Of a DNA stretch of 55,811 nt, positions 35,627 through 44,859 are shown piece after piece. Position numbers and translations under genes: made by a program. The notes beneath the pieces are model-generated. The model searched no databases and was not told the origin of the DNA. It saw only the letters and a program-made list of their open reading frames with translations. Position 1 is the stretch's first letter, and each line of letters opens with the position of its first letter. Source of the stretch: Methanosarcina sp. DH2 (GTDB lineage: Archaea > Halobacteriota > Methanosarcinia > Methanosarcinales > Methanosarcinaceae); assembly GCF_020804225.1 (NCBI RefSeq), contig NZ_WJBI01000006.1, positions 2,207 to 58,017 on the forward strand, in the 5' to 3' direction.

Positions 35627-37306
35627 GTGATTTCTGTGTTAGAAACCGGAGAGGGATGGGATGTTCTGGCAGCGGAAACTCTTAAAACCAGATATCTTCG
35701 GGAGGGGGAGGAGGATTGGGAAGATATCTGTGAGAGAGTAGCAAAAGCAGTTGCAACAACCCATGAAGAGTATATTGAATTCTTTAACCTTATGGTCAGC
35801 AAAACCTTCCTTCCAAGTTCTCCTACTCTTATGAATGCAGGAACAGCCTCAGGGCAGCTTTCAGCCTGTTTTGTCATACCTGTGGAGGACAGCATAGAAG
35901 AAATATTCGACTCTGTCAAAACTGCTGCCCTTATACAGAAGACCGGGGGAGGTACAGGGTTTGATTTCTCAAAGATACGGCCAGGTAGTTGTTCCCCTGT
36001 GGCCTCAGGCGACGTTAATGCGAGCGGCCCTGTAGCTTTAATGAGGCTCTTTAATGAGGCGACCGAAGTTGTAAAACAGTTCGGGAGAAGAAGGGGCGCC
36101 AATATGGGTATCCTCGATGTTTCTCATAATGATATTATTCCTTTCATAAAGGCAAAAAGTACGGAAGGCGCACTGAGCAATTTCAACATCTCTGTTATGG
36201 TTCCTGATGCTTTTATGAACCTGGCTGCCGAAGGCGGAACAGATGAGATCTGGAATGCAGAAACAGACATAAAGGTTGGTGATATTTTTTCCGAAATCGT
36301 TGATGGGATCTGGAGAAATGGGGAGCCGGGAGTCCTTTTCTACGACCGAATAAACCGGGACAATTTCACTCCTGCCCTTGGTGATATCACTGCCACAAAC
36401 CCATGTGGTGAAGAGCCCCTCCTGCGTTTCGAATCCTGCAATCTGGGCAGCATTAACCTTTCTCTTTTTGTTGTAGACGGAAAAATCAACTGGGATTTAC
36501 TCAGGGAAACAGCCGGAAAAGCTGTCCGCTTACTGGATAATGAAATCGATGTAAATGTCTACCCTGTCCAGGAAATTGAGAAGGCGACCAGAAAGACAAG
36601 GAAACTTGGGCTTGGAGTTATGGGATTTCATGATATGCTTTTGAAACTGGGGCTGCCCTATGACTCAACAGAAGCTCTCGAGCTTGCAGAAAAGCTCATG
36701 GAGCAGATTAACTGGGCTGCAGTCCGGGAATCAAGGAAACTTGCAGCAGAAAAAGGGCCTTTTCCGGAACATGAAAGCTCCACCTGGGAACTTCCAATGA
36801 GAAACGCTGCATTGACCGCAATCGCCCCTACCGGCACCATCAGCATTCTTGCCGGTTCCTCTGCAGGGATTGAGCCTGTTTTCAGCTGGGTCTACAGGCG
36901 GACACAGACAGTAGGAAAAGAGTTCATGCTTGTCCACCCCCTTTTTGAGGCATATTTTAAGCCAGAGCTTTCGGGATCTGATTACTATGAGCTCCTTGAG
37001 CATGTTTACACCCATGGCACCCTGCAGGATATGAAAGACCATGAAATAGTGAACGAAGAAGAAAAAAGGCTCTTCAGGTCAGCCCTTGATATTGGCTGGA
37101 AGACTCATATTGATATCCAAGCAGCCTTTCAACGCCACTGCCATGCAGGAATCTCAAAGACTATCAATATGCCTGCAGATGCCACAAAAGAAGATATTGA
37201 GGAAACTCTTATTTATGCCTGGAAGCAGGGATTAAAAGGCCTTACAATCTACAGGACCGGAAGCAGACAGCATGTAGTTCTCAGCTTGAAAAAGTCAGGA
37301 AACTGA
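35627..37306 (+). CDS. ribonucleotide reductase, adenosylcobalamin-dependent (class II)
   Basis: A 559-residue reductase large chain. Signatures: PSSPTLMNAGT, SACFVIPVEDS (one redox Cys), GGTGFDFSKIRP, NPCGEEPL (radical-site N-C-E), and APTGTISILAGSSAGIEPVF. It lacks an N-terminal ATP cone, and no small subunit gene (class I) or glycyl-radical end (class III) is present, so class II, using vitamin B12, is the best call. The C-terminal tail after YRTGSRQ is short and has no Cys pair. The start is uncertain: GTG 35627 or GTG 35636, the latter better spaced from GGTGA. It makes deoxyribonucleotides in the cytoplasm. Confidence 0.88.
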   Translation: MISVLETGEGWDVLAAETLKTRYLREGEEDWEDICERVAKAVATTHEEYIEFFNLMVSKTFLPSSPTLMNAGTASGQLSACFVIPVEDSIEEIFDSVKTAALIQKTGGGTGFDFSKIRPGSCSPVASGDVNASGPVALMRLFNEATEVVKQFGRRRGANMGILDVSHNDIIPFIKAKSTEGALSNFNISVMVPDAFMNLAAEGGTDEIWNAETDIKVGDIFSEIVDGIWRNGEPGVLFYDRINRDNFTPALGDITATNPCGEEPLLRFESCNLGSINLSLFVVDGKINWDLLRETAGKAVRLLDNEIDVNVYPVQEIEKATRKTRKLGLGVMGFHDMLLKLGLPYDSTEALELAEKLMEQINWAAVRESRKLAAEKGPFPEHESSTWELPMRNAALTAIAPTGTISILAGSSAGIEPVFSWVYRRTQTVGKEFMLVHPLFEAYFKPELSGSDYYELLEHVYTHGTLQDMKDHEIVNEEEKRLFRSALDIGWKTHIDIQAAFQRHCHAGISKTINMPADATKEDIEETLIYAWKQGLKGLTIYRTGSRQHVVLSLKKSGN

Positions 37307-37430
37307 ACTTTTGCTTGACACGGCAATTCTGGAGTACTGGCTTGCCAATACAGAATAAAAATAACTTTTTGTTAAATTTGTAAATTTTTTTATTAAGTAT
37401 TATATCACTGGAATTGCCATTATCTTACTA

Positions 37431-37441
37431 AAAATATATAT
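37431..37441 (+). promoter_or_regulatory. TATA box implying a leaderless mRNA
   Basis: AAAATATATAT ends about 25 bases before the ATG at 37465, the usual distance from TATA box to start site. No ribosome binding site is present. The paralogue at 39735 has the same arrangement. Confidence 0.55.
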
Positions 37442-37464
37442 ACATTCATACCCCCTGAATATAT

Positions 37465-38430
37465 ATGACTGCTGCCTCTAAACCCCATCTTGAACTGCTC
37501 ATGGCATGTGTTATTTATGGTACCGTCGGAATTTTCATGGAATGGCTTAAGGATATGTCTGTAGGCTCTATTATTTTCTATAGAGTCCTTTTCGGGCTTT
37601 CAGCCATATTGTGTTACCTTGCAATTACCGGAAACCTCGGTCAACTCTCCTTGAAAAAGAAGAAAAAGTACCTGCTTCTTCTGGGAATTCTATACGTTTC
37701 GCAAATGTTTTCCTACTATTCTGCAATTCGCTACCTGGGAGCTTCTTCTGCTGTCCTTCTCCTGTATACTGATCCTATATACCTGACTTTCCTTGCACCC
37801 GTTCTCCTCGGAGAAAAAAATACCGAAAAAACGATTCTTGCCCTTTTCCTTGGTCTGGCAGGCGTTTTCTACGTAACAAGGCCTGAAGGCGGCTTTGAAC
37901 AGCTTGCATTTGGAAGCAACTATCTGAAAGGTGTAATCTTCGGGCTCGTAGGAGGCCTTTTCAGCAGTGGTGTCATAATATCTGTCCGCTACCTCAGAGA
38001 CGAGTACAACGGCCTTACTCAGCTTGTCTGGCAGAGCGTAATCAGTCTGGCATTCCTTTCTCCTTTCGCAATCTCCCTGCCAGGGCATGTGCTCGTTGAA
38101 AACCTTTACACCCTGGTACTTTTCGGAGTCCTTATCACCGGTGTAGGTGCAGTGTTCTATATAAGAGGTGTTGCAGGAGTAACCGCCATTACAGGCAGCA
38201 TCCTCACCCTTCTTGAGCCTGTTTCCTGTATCTTCTTTGATTACACGGTTCTGGGAAACCCGGTCCATAGCGGGATGCTTATAGGTTCCTTCTTTATCCT
38301 TGCAGCAGCAGTCGTAGTAAGCCTGGACAATTCAGTTTTCCTGAGAAAGCTGCTTTTCGGGGAAAAGACGGTATTGAGCAAAAAGGTACCTTTCTGGAAA
38401 AAAGAACTTTTAAGGCCACAGGGTAAATAA
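37465..38430 (+). CDS. EamA/DMT-family transporter (copy 1)
   Basis: A 321-residue membrane protein with ten hydrophobic segments in two homologous halves, the EamA (drug/metabolite transporter) pattern: IYGTVGIFMEWLKDMSVGSI at the start and GVTAITGSILTLLEPVSCIF in the second half. It probably exports or imports a small metabolite; which one is unknown. It is followed by a MITE and 1.3 kb of repeats, then by its paralogue (39735) with about the same length. Both appear to have leaderless transcripts. Confidence 0.85.
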   Translation: MTAASKPHLELLMACVIYGTVGIFMEWLKDMSVGSIIFYRVLFGLSAILCYLAITGNLGQLSLKKKKKYLLLLGILYVSQMFSYYSAIRYLGASSAVLLLYTDPIYLTFLAPVLLGEKNTEKTILALFLGLAGVFYVTRPEGGFEQLAFGSNYLKGVIFGLVGGLFSSGVIISVRYLRDEYNGLTQLVWQSVISLAFLSPFAISLPGHVLVENLYTLVLFGVLITGVGAVFYIRGVAGVTAITGSILTLLEPVSCIFFDYTVLGNPVHSGMLIGSFFILAAAVVVSLDNSVFLRKLLFGEKTVLSKKVPFWKKELLRPQGK

Positions 38431-38451
38431 TCACCCTTTTTTCTCTTTTTA

Positions 38452-38578
38452 AGCTCATCCCAAAACCAGTTTTATTCTTAAATCAATAATTGCTCAGAAC
38501 TATTCTCCATATAAGAAACTCGATTTATCGTTCGAGATATAGGATTTAGAGAAACAATTTTGAGTTTTGGGATCGGCT
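38452..38578. mobile_element. 127-bp MITE, copy 2
   Basis: Ends AGCTCATCCCAAAAC and, inverted, AGCCGATCCCAAAAC. It is related to the piece at 14676-14811. It lies 20 bp past the transporter stop codon and could act as its terminator. Confidence 0.65.
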
Positions 38579-38584
38579 CTTTTA

Positions 38585-38660
38585 CTATATTTTCAGTAAA
38601 AATCCAGTTCTTGATAAATCCAGTTCTTGATAAATCCAGTTCTTGATAAATCCGATTCTT
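38585..38660. repeat. three to four tandem 17-bp repeats
   Basis: AAATCCAGTTCTTGATA occurs three times, followed by a diverged fourth copy (AAATCCGATTCTTAATT). Confidence 0.85.
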
Positions 38661-38804
38661 AATTAAGCTTCCAGATAAACTGTGTATCAGAAATAAGCAT
38701 TTAAAATAGTTTATGAAAGTGGTTTTCTACAAAAATAGATTTCTTACAGGTTTTACCAGATTTTTCCTCTTCCATAAAGAATAGTAGTCCCTGATTAATT
38801 GTTT

Positions 38805-39630
38805 TATATATTCCCGGAGTCCCGACAGGGAATCTTTCAGTTTTCTCTCCCTGTGCTGGGCGAGACCGGACTGTCAGGTAAGGAAAAGATAAGCGGCAAA
38901 CGGTACCGCAATTAGGAGAATTATATCCTGAAGAATTGTCCGCTGGCCTGAAATAACCATTTCCTTTCCCTCGGAAACTATCTTTCAATGCAGGTAAACA
39001 TAGGTGCCCATCCAACCTGGCTGGTGGTCTTTCAAAAAGAAGTAGAAGGAAGAAAGGAATAGAAACAGGATTTCAAAGAGACTGAGAGAGTATTTTTCAA
39101 GTAAAATTTACTTTTTTGGTCGCATTCCTACCGTTTTTCTGTTACTTTTACCTCCTGGATTTCTCCATTCTTCTGCTAGTTTTTTTCTATATTCGCCCAA
39201 TAATTTTCACCTACTGGCTTTTATATTTCTTCTCTTTTTGGGAAAGACCGTTCGACGCAGGAGAGCATGACAGGATTTATGATTTATCCTCAAATTTAGT
39301 CCTCTTGAGCTAAGCTCACTACTATAACTCGTAAATTAGTCCTCTTGAGCGGAGCAAAGCGAAGCGAAAAGGACCGCGTACTGTTGCGATTATATCGCAA
39401 CTCCCAGAAAATCTCTGATTTCCTGTAATCCCGAAGCGAAACTCGGGAAGTGAAATCTGTGATTTGATAAATCAGTCTGCTTGAGCGAGCGAAGCGAGTG
39501 AAACAGACCTCGTGCTGTTGCACTTGCAGTGCAACTCCCAGAAAATCTTCGATTTCCTGTGATCCCGAAGCGAAACTCGGGAAGCGAAACTCGGGTGGCG
39601 AAACTCGGGTGGCGAAACTAGGGCGATTAA
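38805..39630. repeat. copy 3 of the interspersed repeat, with a double palindromic tail
   Basis: The longest copy: TTTTCTCTCCCTG block, CCAACCTGGCTGG hairpin, purine block, GGGAAAGACCGTTCGACG block, then two tails. Tail one has the hairpin GTTGCGAT-TAT-ATCGCAAC (39383-39401); tail two has GTTGCACT-TGC-AGTGCAAC (39517-39535). Both end in CCCGAAGCGAAACTCGGG-type stems. Short frames inside it are translations of repeat DNA. Confidence 0.75.
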
Positions 39631-39698
39631 GGATATATTCTGGATATCAAACAGCATTAATTTTTACTCCGAAAATCAGCCACTTCACAGTAAACTAC

Positions 39699-39711
39699 AA
39701 AAAATATATAT
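39699..39711 (+). promoter_or_regulatory. TATA box implying a leaderless mRNA
   Basis: AAAAAATATATAT ends about 24 bases before ATG 39735. No ribosome binding site lies between. Same arrangement as at 37431. Confidence 0.55.
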
Positions 39712-39734
39712 CTACGGTCTTTTAATTCCCAAAT

Positions 39735-40652
39735 ATGCCAGTGCAGGGAAACTCTTTCAAGCCGTACTCCGAGGTTATAACAGGTAGCATTATTTACGGC
39801 ACTATAGGAGTTTTTCTGGACAGGGTCCAGGATATGTCCGTAGGATCCGTTTTATTCTGCAGGCTTTTTTTCGGCTTATGTATGATTTTCTTTTACCTGC
39901 TATTGAGCGGAAGCCTTAAACAGCTCATGCCAGGCAGGAACAAAAAATATCTCCTGCTTCTGGGTTTTCTGAATGCGGTAACAGGAATATGCTATTTCTC
40001 GGCTATAAGGTACAGTGGAATTTCCATTGCTGTACTGCTCCTTTATACGGCTCCCGTATATGTTAATCTGCTTGCTCCTTCAATCCTTGGAGAAAAAAGT
40101 AGCAGCAAAAGCCTTCTACCTCTTTTGCTTTCTGTTGCAGGGGTAATACTCATTACCCGCCCTGGAGAGGTTCTGGTGAGTCTTAGCACAGGATCCGATT
40201 TTATGAAAGGCCTCTTCTTCGGCTTACTTTCAGGGCTCTCCTTCGGCACCACCATAGTAACAATTCGTTATTTAAGGCACGATTATACGGGGATATCACA
40301 GACTTTCTGGCTGACAGGAATAAGTCTTCTGTTTATGTTGCCGTCTGCGTTTTTGACCCCTACCTCAGTTTTCTTAAGAAACTTCAATACTCTGTTTCTA
40401 TTTGGTTTGACAATTACATTCGCTGCTATTCTGTATCTAAAAGGAATTTCAGGCATCAGGGCGCAGACAGGCAGCATTCTTGCTTTGCTCGAACCGGTTT
40501 CAGGAATTTTCTTTGATACTGTAATCCTGAAAAGCCCTCTCTATATCTCGACTTTTCTGGGTTGTGTGCTCATCCTTACAGCAGCCTATCTTGTGAGCAG
40601 GAAAGAAACCGAAGCCTGCAATCTGTCGACAGATCTCCAGTCAGTACTTTAA
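39735..40652 (+). CDS. EamA/DMT-family transporter (copy 2)
   Basis: A 305-residue paralogue of the gene at 37465 with ten hydrophobic segments. The same landmarks occur in the same order: IYGTIGVFLDRVQDMSVGSV near the start, SAIRYSGISIAVLLLYTAPV, and GIRAQTGSILALLEPVSGIF near the end. It likely moves a related small molecule. The pair arose by duplication and the spacer between them was then filled by repeats. The substrate is not visible. Confidence 0.85.
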   Translation: MPVQGNSFKPYSEVITGSIIYGTIGVFLDRVQDMSVGSVLFCRLFFGLCMIFFYLLLSGSLKQLMPGRNKKYLLLLGFLNAVTGICYFSAIRYSGISIAVLLLYTAPVYVNLLAPSILGEKSSSKSLLPLLLSVAGVILITRPGEVLVSLSTGSDFMKGLFFGLLSGLSFGTTIVTIRYLRHDYTGISQTFWLTGISLLFMLPSAFLTPTSVFLRNFNTLFLFGLTITFAAILYLKGISGIRAQTGSILALLEPVSGIFFDTVILKSPLYISTFLGCVLILTAAYLVSRKETEACNLSTDLQSVL

Positions 40653-40847
40653 CCATATATGTATACTGTCCTGTTTTATAACACGTACTATTATCAGTGA
40701 TACGGCAAAGGTTTCAGGTCTGAAAATAGTGGCTGCTGGAGTATAATCTGGAAATTTTCATGGAGTCGCCTGCCCCTCTGCCCAAAAGCTCTTTACTTAA
40801 GAACCCCTCTATTTTTAATATTAAAGTTTTGGAAATGCAGGAAAAGC

Positions 40848-41549
40848 ATGACAGACGGAAGCCGAATGACAGATGGAAGCCCAATTATAGAGCTTAAGAA
40901 CCTGACCAAAGTTTACAAAAACGGAGTGGAGTTTCGCGCGCTCGACAATGCAAACCTGATTATTACAAAAGGGGAATTTGTTGCAATTGTAGGGCCTTCG
41001 GGTTCAGGCAAAAGCACACTCATGCATATCATAGGTCTGCTCGACACGCCCAGTTCAGGGACTCTACTTATAGACGGCAAAGATGTGACAAAAATGTCGG
41101 ACAAGGAGCGTTCCGGAATGAGAAACAGGATGCTGGGCTTTGTTTTCCAGTACCACCACCTGCTCCCGGATTTTACTGCTCTGGAAAACGTAATGATGCC
41201 GCTCCTGATTGCGGGAAAGAGCAGGGAAGAAGCAAAGAGTGCTGCCGAAAAACTTCTGACAGAAGTCGGGCTTGAAGATAGAATGGATCACAGGCCAGGG
41301 GAGCTCTCCGGAGGCCAGAACCAGAGGGTTGCGGTAGCCCGGGCTCTTAGCTGTTCTCCGGCAATCGTACTTGGAGATGAACCTACAGGCAACCTGGATA
41401 CTAAAGCGGGAGACTTGATCTATGAATTGCTCCGCAAGCTGAACAAAGAATATAATCAGACTTTTATTGTGGTAACCCATAACGAAGAACTGGCTGGAAA
41501 AGCCGATAGGGTTATCAGAATTGTAGACGGAAAGATAACGGATCAGTGA
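40848..41549 (+). CDS. ABC transporter ATP-binding protein, LolD/MacB type
   Basis: A 233-residue ATPase. Walker [11 protein letters not shown]-loop [18 protein letters not shown], signature [16 protein letters not shown], Walker [12 protein letters not shown] and the switch His in VVTHNEE are all intact. The sequence is of the class that energises FtsX/MacB-type permeases (lipoprotein release or peptide export). No permease gene is adjacent; an FtsX-like permease is 4.5 kb away at 46016. The start has a 7-residue repeat ([11 protein letters not shown]), so translation may start at either ATG (40848 or 40866). A TATA-like TTAATATTA lies about 30 bp upstream. Confidence 0.88.
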   Translation: MTDGSRMTDGSPIIELKNLTKVYKNGVEFRALDNANLIITKGEFVAIVGPSGSGKSTLMHIIGLLDTPSSGTLLIDGKDVTKMSDKERSGMRNRMLGFVFQYHHLLPDFTALENVMMPLLIAGKSREEAKSAAEKLLTEVGLEDRMDHRPGELSGGQNQRVAVARALSCSPAIVLGDEPTGNLDTKAGDLIYELLRKLNKEYNQTFIVVTHNEELAGKADRVIRIVDGKITDQ

Positions 41550-41558
41550 GGGGGAAGT

Positions 41559-42011
41559 ATGGAATACGCAAAAGGAAGGATAGGCAGGGTCTTTACCGTG
41601 AGGGTTGACCACGGGGATGACCTCATCCTGGAACTTATCAAACTTGCAGAACTGGAGAAGATTGAGTCGGCTGTGTTTATGCTGCTTGGCGCGCTGAAAG
41701 AAGGAAAGCTTGTTACAGGTCCGAAAGAAAATAGAAGACCTCCGGAACCTGTCTGGTCTGCCTTTAATGATGCCCACGAGATTCTTGGGATAGGAGACAT
41801 TTTTCAGGAGGACGGAAAGCCTAAAATTCACCTTCATGCAGGAACAGCCAGGGAAGACAGCATTAAACTTGGATGCCTGAGAGGTGAGAGCGAAGTTTTT
41901 ATGGTTGTCGAGGTATTCATTTTCGAGCTGGAAGGAATTTCTGCCAGAAGGGTAATGGATATGGAGCAGGGCTTTGCTCCCGTGAACTTTATGCAGGCAT
42001 CTGATAAGTGA
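41559..42011 (+). CDS. PPC/DUF296-domain protein
   Basis: A 150-residue protein made of one PPC domain, the fold also found in plant AT-hook proteins. Typical pieces are FTVRVDHGDDLILELIKLAE, ESAVFMLLGALKE, and KIHLHAGTAREDSIKLGCLR. Archaeal stand-alone members form trimers; some are thought to bind DNA or a small ligand, but the role is not known. GAGGGGGA precedes ATG 41559. It begins 9 bp after the ABC ATPase gene, so the two are probably one transcript. Confidence 0.85.
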   Translation: MEYAKGRIGRVFTVRVDHGDDLILELIKLAELEKIESAVFMLLGALKEGKLVTGPKENRRPPEPVWSAFNDAHEILGIGDIFQEDGKPKIHLHAGTAREDSIKLGCLRGESEVFMVVEVFIFELEGISARRVMDMEQGFAPVNFMQASDK

Positions 42012-42178
42012 TATTTCTATTTCTAATAGAGTAAAAGTTATACCGGAATTGGGGGTAATTGAAGCCTGAAGCGAGTTATGGAAAATCAGATCTGGCAGAT
42101 TTCCTTATAATTATTTTTTAATAAATTTCTCTTAGTAACTTATTTTAATGGACTTATTTTTTATTAACCTGTTTTTAA

Positions 42179-42247
42179 TAGTAATTGCTTTTTTAGTAAT
42201 AATTGCTTTTTTAGTAATAATTGCTTTTTTAGTAATAATTGCTTTTA
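42179..42247. repeat. four tandem 18-bp repeats
   Basis: AGTAATAATTGCTTTTTT repeats about four times between two convergent genes. Its T-runs could serve to end the transcript of the PPC gene. Nothing else is seen in 42012-42324. Confidence 0.85.
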
Positions 42248-42324
42248 GCAGGCTTGATTCCAGTATACTTGTTTTAGTAGACTTATTTTAAACTTAACTG
42301 CGGTGAATTTAATTTGCAGTAGAT

Positions 42325-42714
42325 TTAATTTTGCAGTATAATCTCCAGTTCCCTTAGTCTTTTGAGTGCGATCATTTTCTCATTATTATCTTCTAAAAAC
42401 TCCTCTTCGAGAATATGTACTATCTGCGGGAACGGCACTGTTAACTGATAATATTTTACGGGTCTCCCTTTTCCCTTATTCTTCTTTTCGGACCTTTCAT
42501 CCACCCAGCCTCTATCTCTAAGAGGGCGCATGGCTACGCTCACTTCCGGCTGTCTGAGCCCGGAAACAAGTTCGATATGAAGGGATCTGAGTTCCCTGCA
42601 GTCCTTTAAACACACGATTGCGGTGGCCTCTGTCCTCGGGAGTCCCAGGCTCTGGAGCATATCAATAACTGAATACTCTTTTTCGGTTAAATTAACTGGA
42701 GAATCGTCGGTCAT
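42325..42714 (-). CDS. winged-helix transcriptional regulator
   Basis: A 129-residue DNA-binding protein. The helix-turn-helix lies at about 25-75 (LGLPRTEATAIVCLKD then GLRQPEVSVAMRPLRDRGWV), followed by the wing with a basic, glycine-containing strand (KNKGKGRPVKYYQL) and a C-terminal helix likely used for dimer contact. It resembles the TrmB/MarR-like regulators common in Methanosarcina. No ligand-binding domain is present. Its target may be its own promoter or the diverging enolase region 650 bp away; nothing in the sequence shows which. Confidence 0.7.
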   Translation of the reverse strand: MTDDSPVNLTEKEYSVIDMLQSLGLPRTEATAIVCLKDCRELRSLHIELVSGLRQPEVSVAMRPLRDRGWVDERSEKKNKGKGRPVKYYQLTVPFPQIVHILEEEFLEDNNEKMIALKRLRELEIILQN

Positions 42715-43141
42715 CGAGAGTGAATAATACTTTCAGGTTTATATATTTTATGTAGATAAAATTATTTTTCTTAATAAATTGAGTATTGTCAATAAGTAAA
42801 AAAGGCATCTAACCCAAGTAAGGCTTTTTTTTAGGAGTTTTTGTATAAAAGACCGCTGGAACAAATCTCCAGAAAAAAATAGGCTTTGTAGTTCGAACCA
42901 AAACCTTTAAAGCAAGTGTTTGCAGGAATTAAACATCCTTTAAGCAGAAAATAGACTATTCAGAAACATGAAGATAGATTTTGCCATATAAAGCATGGAA
43001 GTTCCCAAAGGTTGGAAATAAACATTTCTGATAAATGGAATAACAAGTTTTGAGCGCATGTATATCTTCAATTCTTCAAGTGAGGAAGATCCATTCTAAA
43101 AGAGGAAAGAGTCAAAGAAGAAAGAGTCAATCCTCAAAAAT

Positions 43142-43206
43142 GAGACTCCTTAAGTACTGCTGTCCCGAGGCAGACAGGATGCCGGAAGCGTGAAAATAGG
43201 AGTCTC
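43142..43206 (+). ncRNA. candidate structured RNA upstream of enolase
   Basis: A perfect 9-bp outer stem (GAGACTCCT at 43142-43150, AGGAGTCTC at 43198-43206) closes a 47-base interior. The interior has a second hairpin (CTGTC at 43160-43164, GACAG at 43173-43177) and a GC-rich ATGCCGGAAGCG piece that can pair with GGCA in the loop. The block is much richer in GC than its surroundings. It could be a leader element of the enolase mRNA 157 bp downstream, or a small RNA. I do not recognise a known riboswitch. The remaining spacer (42715-43141) shows nothing definite. Confidence 0.4.
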
Positions 43207-43363
43207 TTCTGTGAGAAACACGGGCAAAACTAAGGTAAATTTATTCGTTCTAACCGGATAAAGAATTAAATACGATTCGGACATGTAACGGTTAGGTTAA
43301 GTAAAAGTCAAGTTCAAATAACAGAATATATGTATAAATAGATCAGAGATTAGAAAGGGTGAA

Positions 43364-44653
43364 ATGATGTCGTATATCGGTTTACAGCAGGATTCTGGAG
43401 AATATAAGATCCAAAAGATACATGCTCGGGAGATCCTGGACTCAAGGGGAAATCCCACTATTGAAGTTGATGTGTTCACACCTAAGGGATTTGGCAGAGC
43501 AAGCGTCCCTTCAGGAGCTTCCACGGGTACGAACGAAGCCCTTGAACTGCGCGATGCAGACCCCAACAGGTACGGTGGAAAGGGAGTCCTGACCGCAGTC
43601 AAGAACGTAAATACCATTATCCAGAAGGAATTGCTTGGACTTGATGTGCGAAACCAGCGGGAAATCGATGAGCTTATGATCGAACTCGATGAAACCGAAA
43701 ACAAATCGAACCTCGGAGCCAACTCTATTCTTGGTGTATCCATGGCGGTTGCAAAAGCTGCAGCTGATTCCCTTAATATGCCCCTTTACCGCTATTTCGG
43801 CGGCTCTAATGCTTTTACCCTTCCGGTACCCACAATGAATGTCCTGAACGGAGGCAAACACGCAGGAAATGAGCTTGCAATTCAGGAATTTATGATCCAG
43901 CCCAAAGGCGCAGAAACCTTCTACGAAGCTCTTCAGATCGGGACTGAAATCTACCAGACCCTGGGGAAGTTACTGGAGAAAAAATATGGGCGCTCTTCCA
44001 CCAATGTGGGCTATGAAGGTGGATATGCCCCCAAAATGAGCGAGTCCACAGAAGCCCTTGACGCCCTCGTACATGCAATTGAAGAAGCAGGCTATACCGA
44101 GACCGAGGTTACAATCGGGCTTGATGCTGCAGCGACAGAGTTCTATGAAGAGGAATTCTATTCAATTGACGGAAAGAAACTGGCTGCCCCGGAACTGCTT
44201 GACTACTATGTGGAGCTTGTGAACTCCTATCCTATCCTTTCTATCGAAGATCCCTTCTATGAAGAAGCCTTCGATGACTTTGAAGCCCTTACCAATGAAC
44301 TCTGGGACACGATCATTGTAGGTGACGATCTCTTTGTCACAAACATCGAGAGGCTCTCAAAAGGTGTGGACATGGGATCAGCAAATGCCCTTCTCCTTAA
44401 AGTCAACCAGATCGGCTCAATCTCAGAAGCCTTTGATGCCGCAAGCATGGCTTCCAGAAACGGCTACACAGTAATCGTAAGCCATCGCTCTGCAGAAACC
44501 GAAGACACCACCATCGCAGATCTTGCGGTTGCAATAGGAGCAGAAATGATCAAGACCGGAGCTCCGGCACGCGGCGAAAGGACTGCAAAATACAACCAGC
44601 TTCTCAGAATAGAAGAAGATCTCGGTGAAGTTGCACACTACGTGCAGCTTTAA
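43364..44653 (+). CDS. eno: enolase (phosphopyruvate hydratase)
   Basis: A 429-residue cytoplasmic enzyme converting 2-phosphoglycerate to phosphoenolpyruvate in gluconeogenesis/glycolysis. Landmarks: REILDSRGNPTIEVDVFTPK, ASTGTNEALELRD, the magnesium ligand regions GLDAAATEFY, SIEDPFYEEAF, VGDDLFVTN, catalytic lysine in LLKVNQIGS and SHRSAETED, and the end ARGERTAKYNQLLRIEE. It starts at ATG 43364 or 43367 after AGGGTGA. It is slightly longer at the N-terminus than bacterial enolases (SYIGLQQDSGEY). Single gene. Confidence 0.97.
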   Translation: MMSYIGLQQDSGEYKIQKIHAREILDSRGNPTIEVDVFTPKGFGRASVPSGASTGTNEALELRDADPNRYGGKGVLTAVKNVNTIIQKELLGLDVRNQREIDELMIELDETENKSNLGANSILGVSMAVAKAAADSLNMPLYRYFGGSNAFTLPVPTMNVLNGGKHAGNELAIQEFMIQPKGAETFYEALQIGTEIYQTLGKLLEKKYGRSSTNVGYEGGYAPKMSESTEALDALVHAIEEAGYTETEVTIGLDAAATEFYEEEFYSIDGKKLAAPELLDYYVELVNSYPILSIEDPFYEEAFDDFEALTNELWDTIIVGDDLFVTNIERLSKGVDMGSANALLLKVNQIGSISEAFDAASMASRNGYTVIVSHRSAETEDTTIADLAVAIGAEMIKTGAPARGERTAKYNQLLRIEEDLGEVAHYVQL

Positions 44654-44696
44654 CTTTTTTAATCAACTTTTTTTTAATTAACTTTATTCACTTTTT
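44654..44696 (+). terminator. T-rich archaeal terminator after enolase
   Basis: Three runs of T (six to nine long) follow the stop codon at once (AACTTTTTTAATC, ACTTTTTTTTAATTAAC). No hairpin is needed for archaeal termination at such runs. Confidence 0.6.
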
Positions 44697-44859
44697 TAAC
44701 TTTTATTCCTTAGTTTTTTGCTCCTTAGTTCTTAGTCTTTTAGCTCATTTTTTCATTGACACCTGACTTTTGAGTCTTTTTATGTTTCTAACTTCTTATG
44801 TTTCTGACTTCTGCTAATTGATGGGAAACTGGTTGATATTGATCCGATGCGGCCTGAAT

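Noticed and set aside
39296-39725. Several overlapping 60-75 residue frames in both directions
   Set aside because: They are translations of the interspersed palindromic repeat; similar peptides appear at 22944, 33058, 49290 and 55263 for the same reason.
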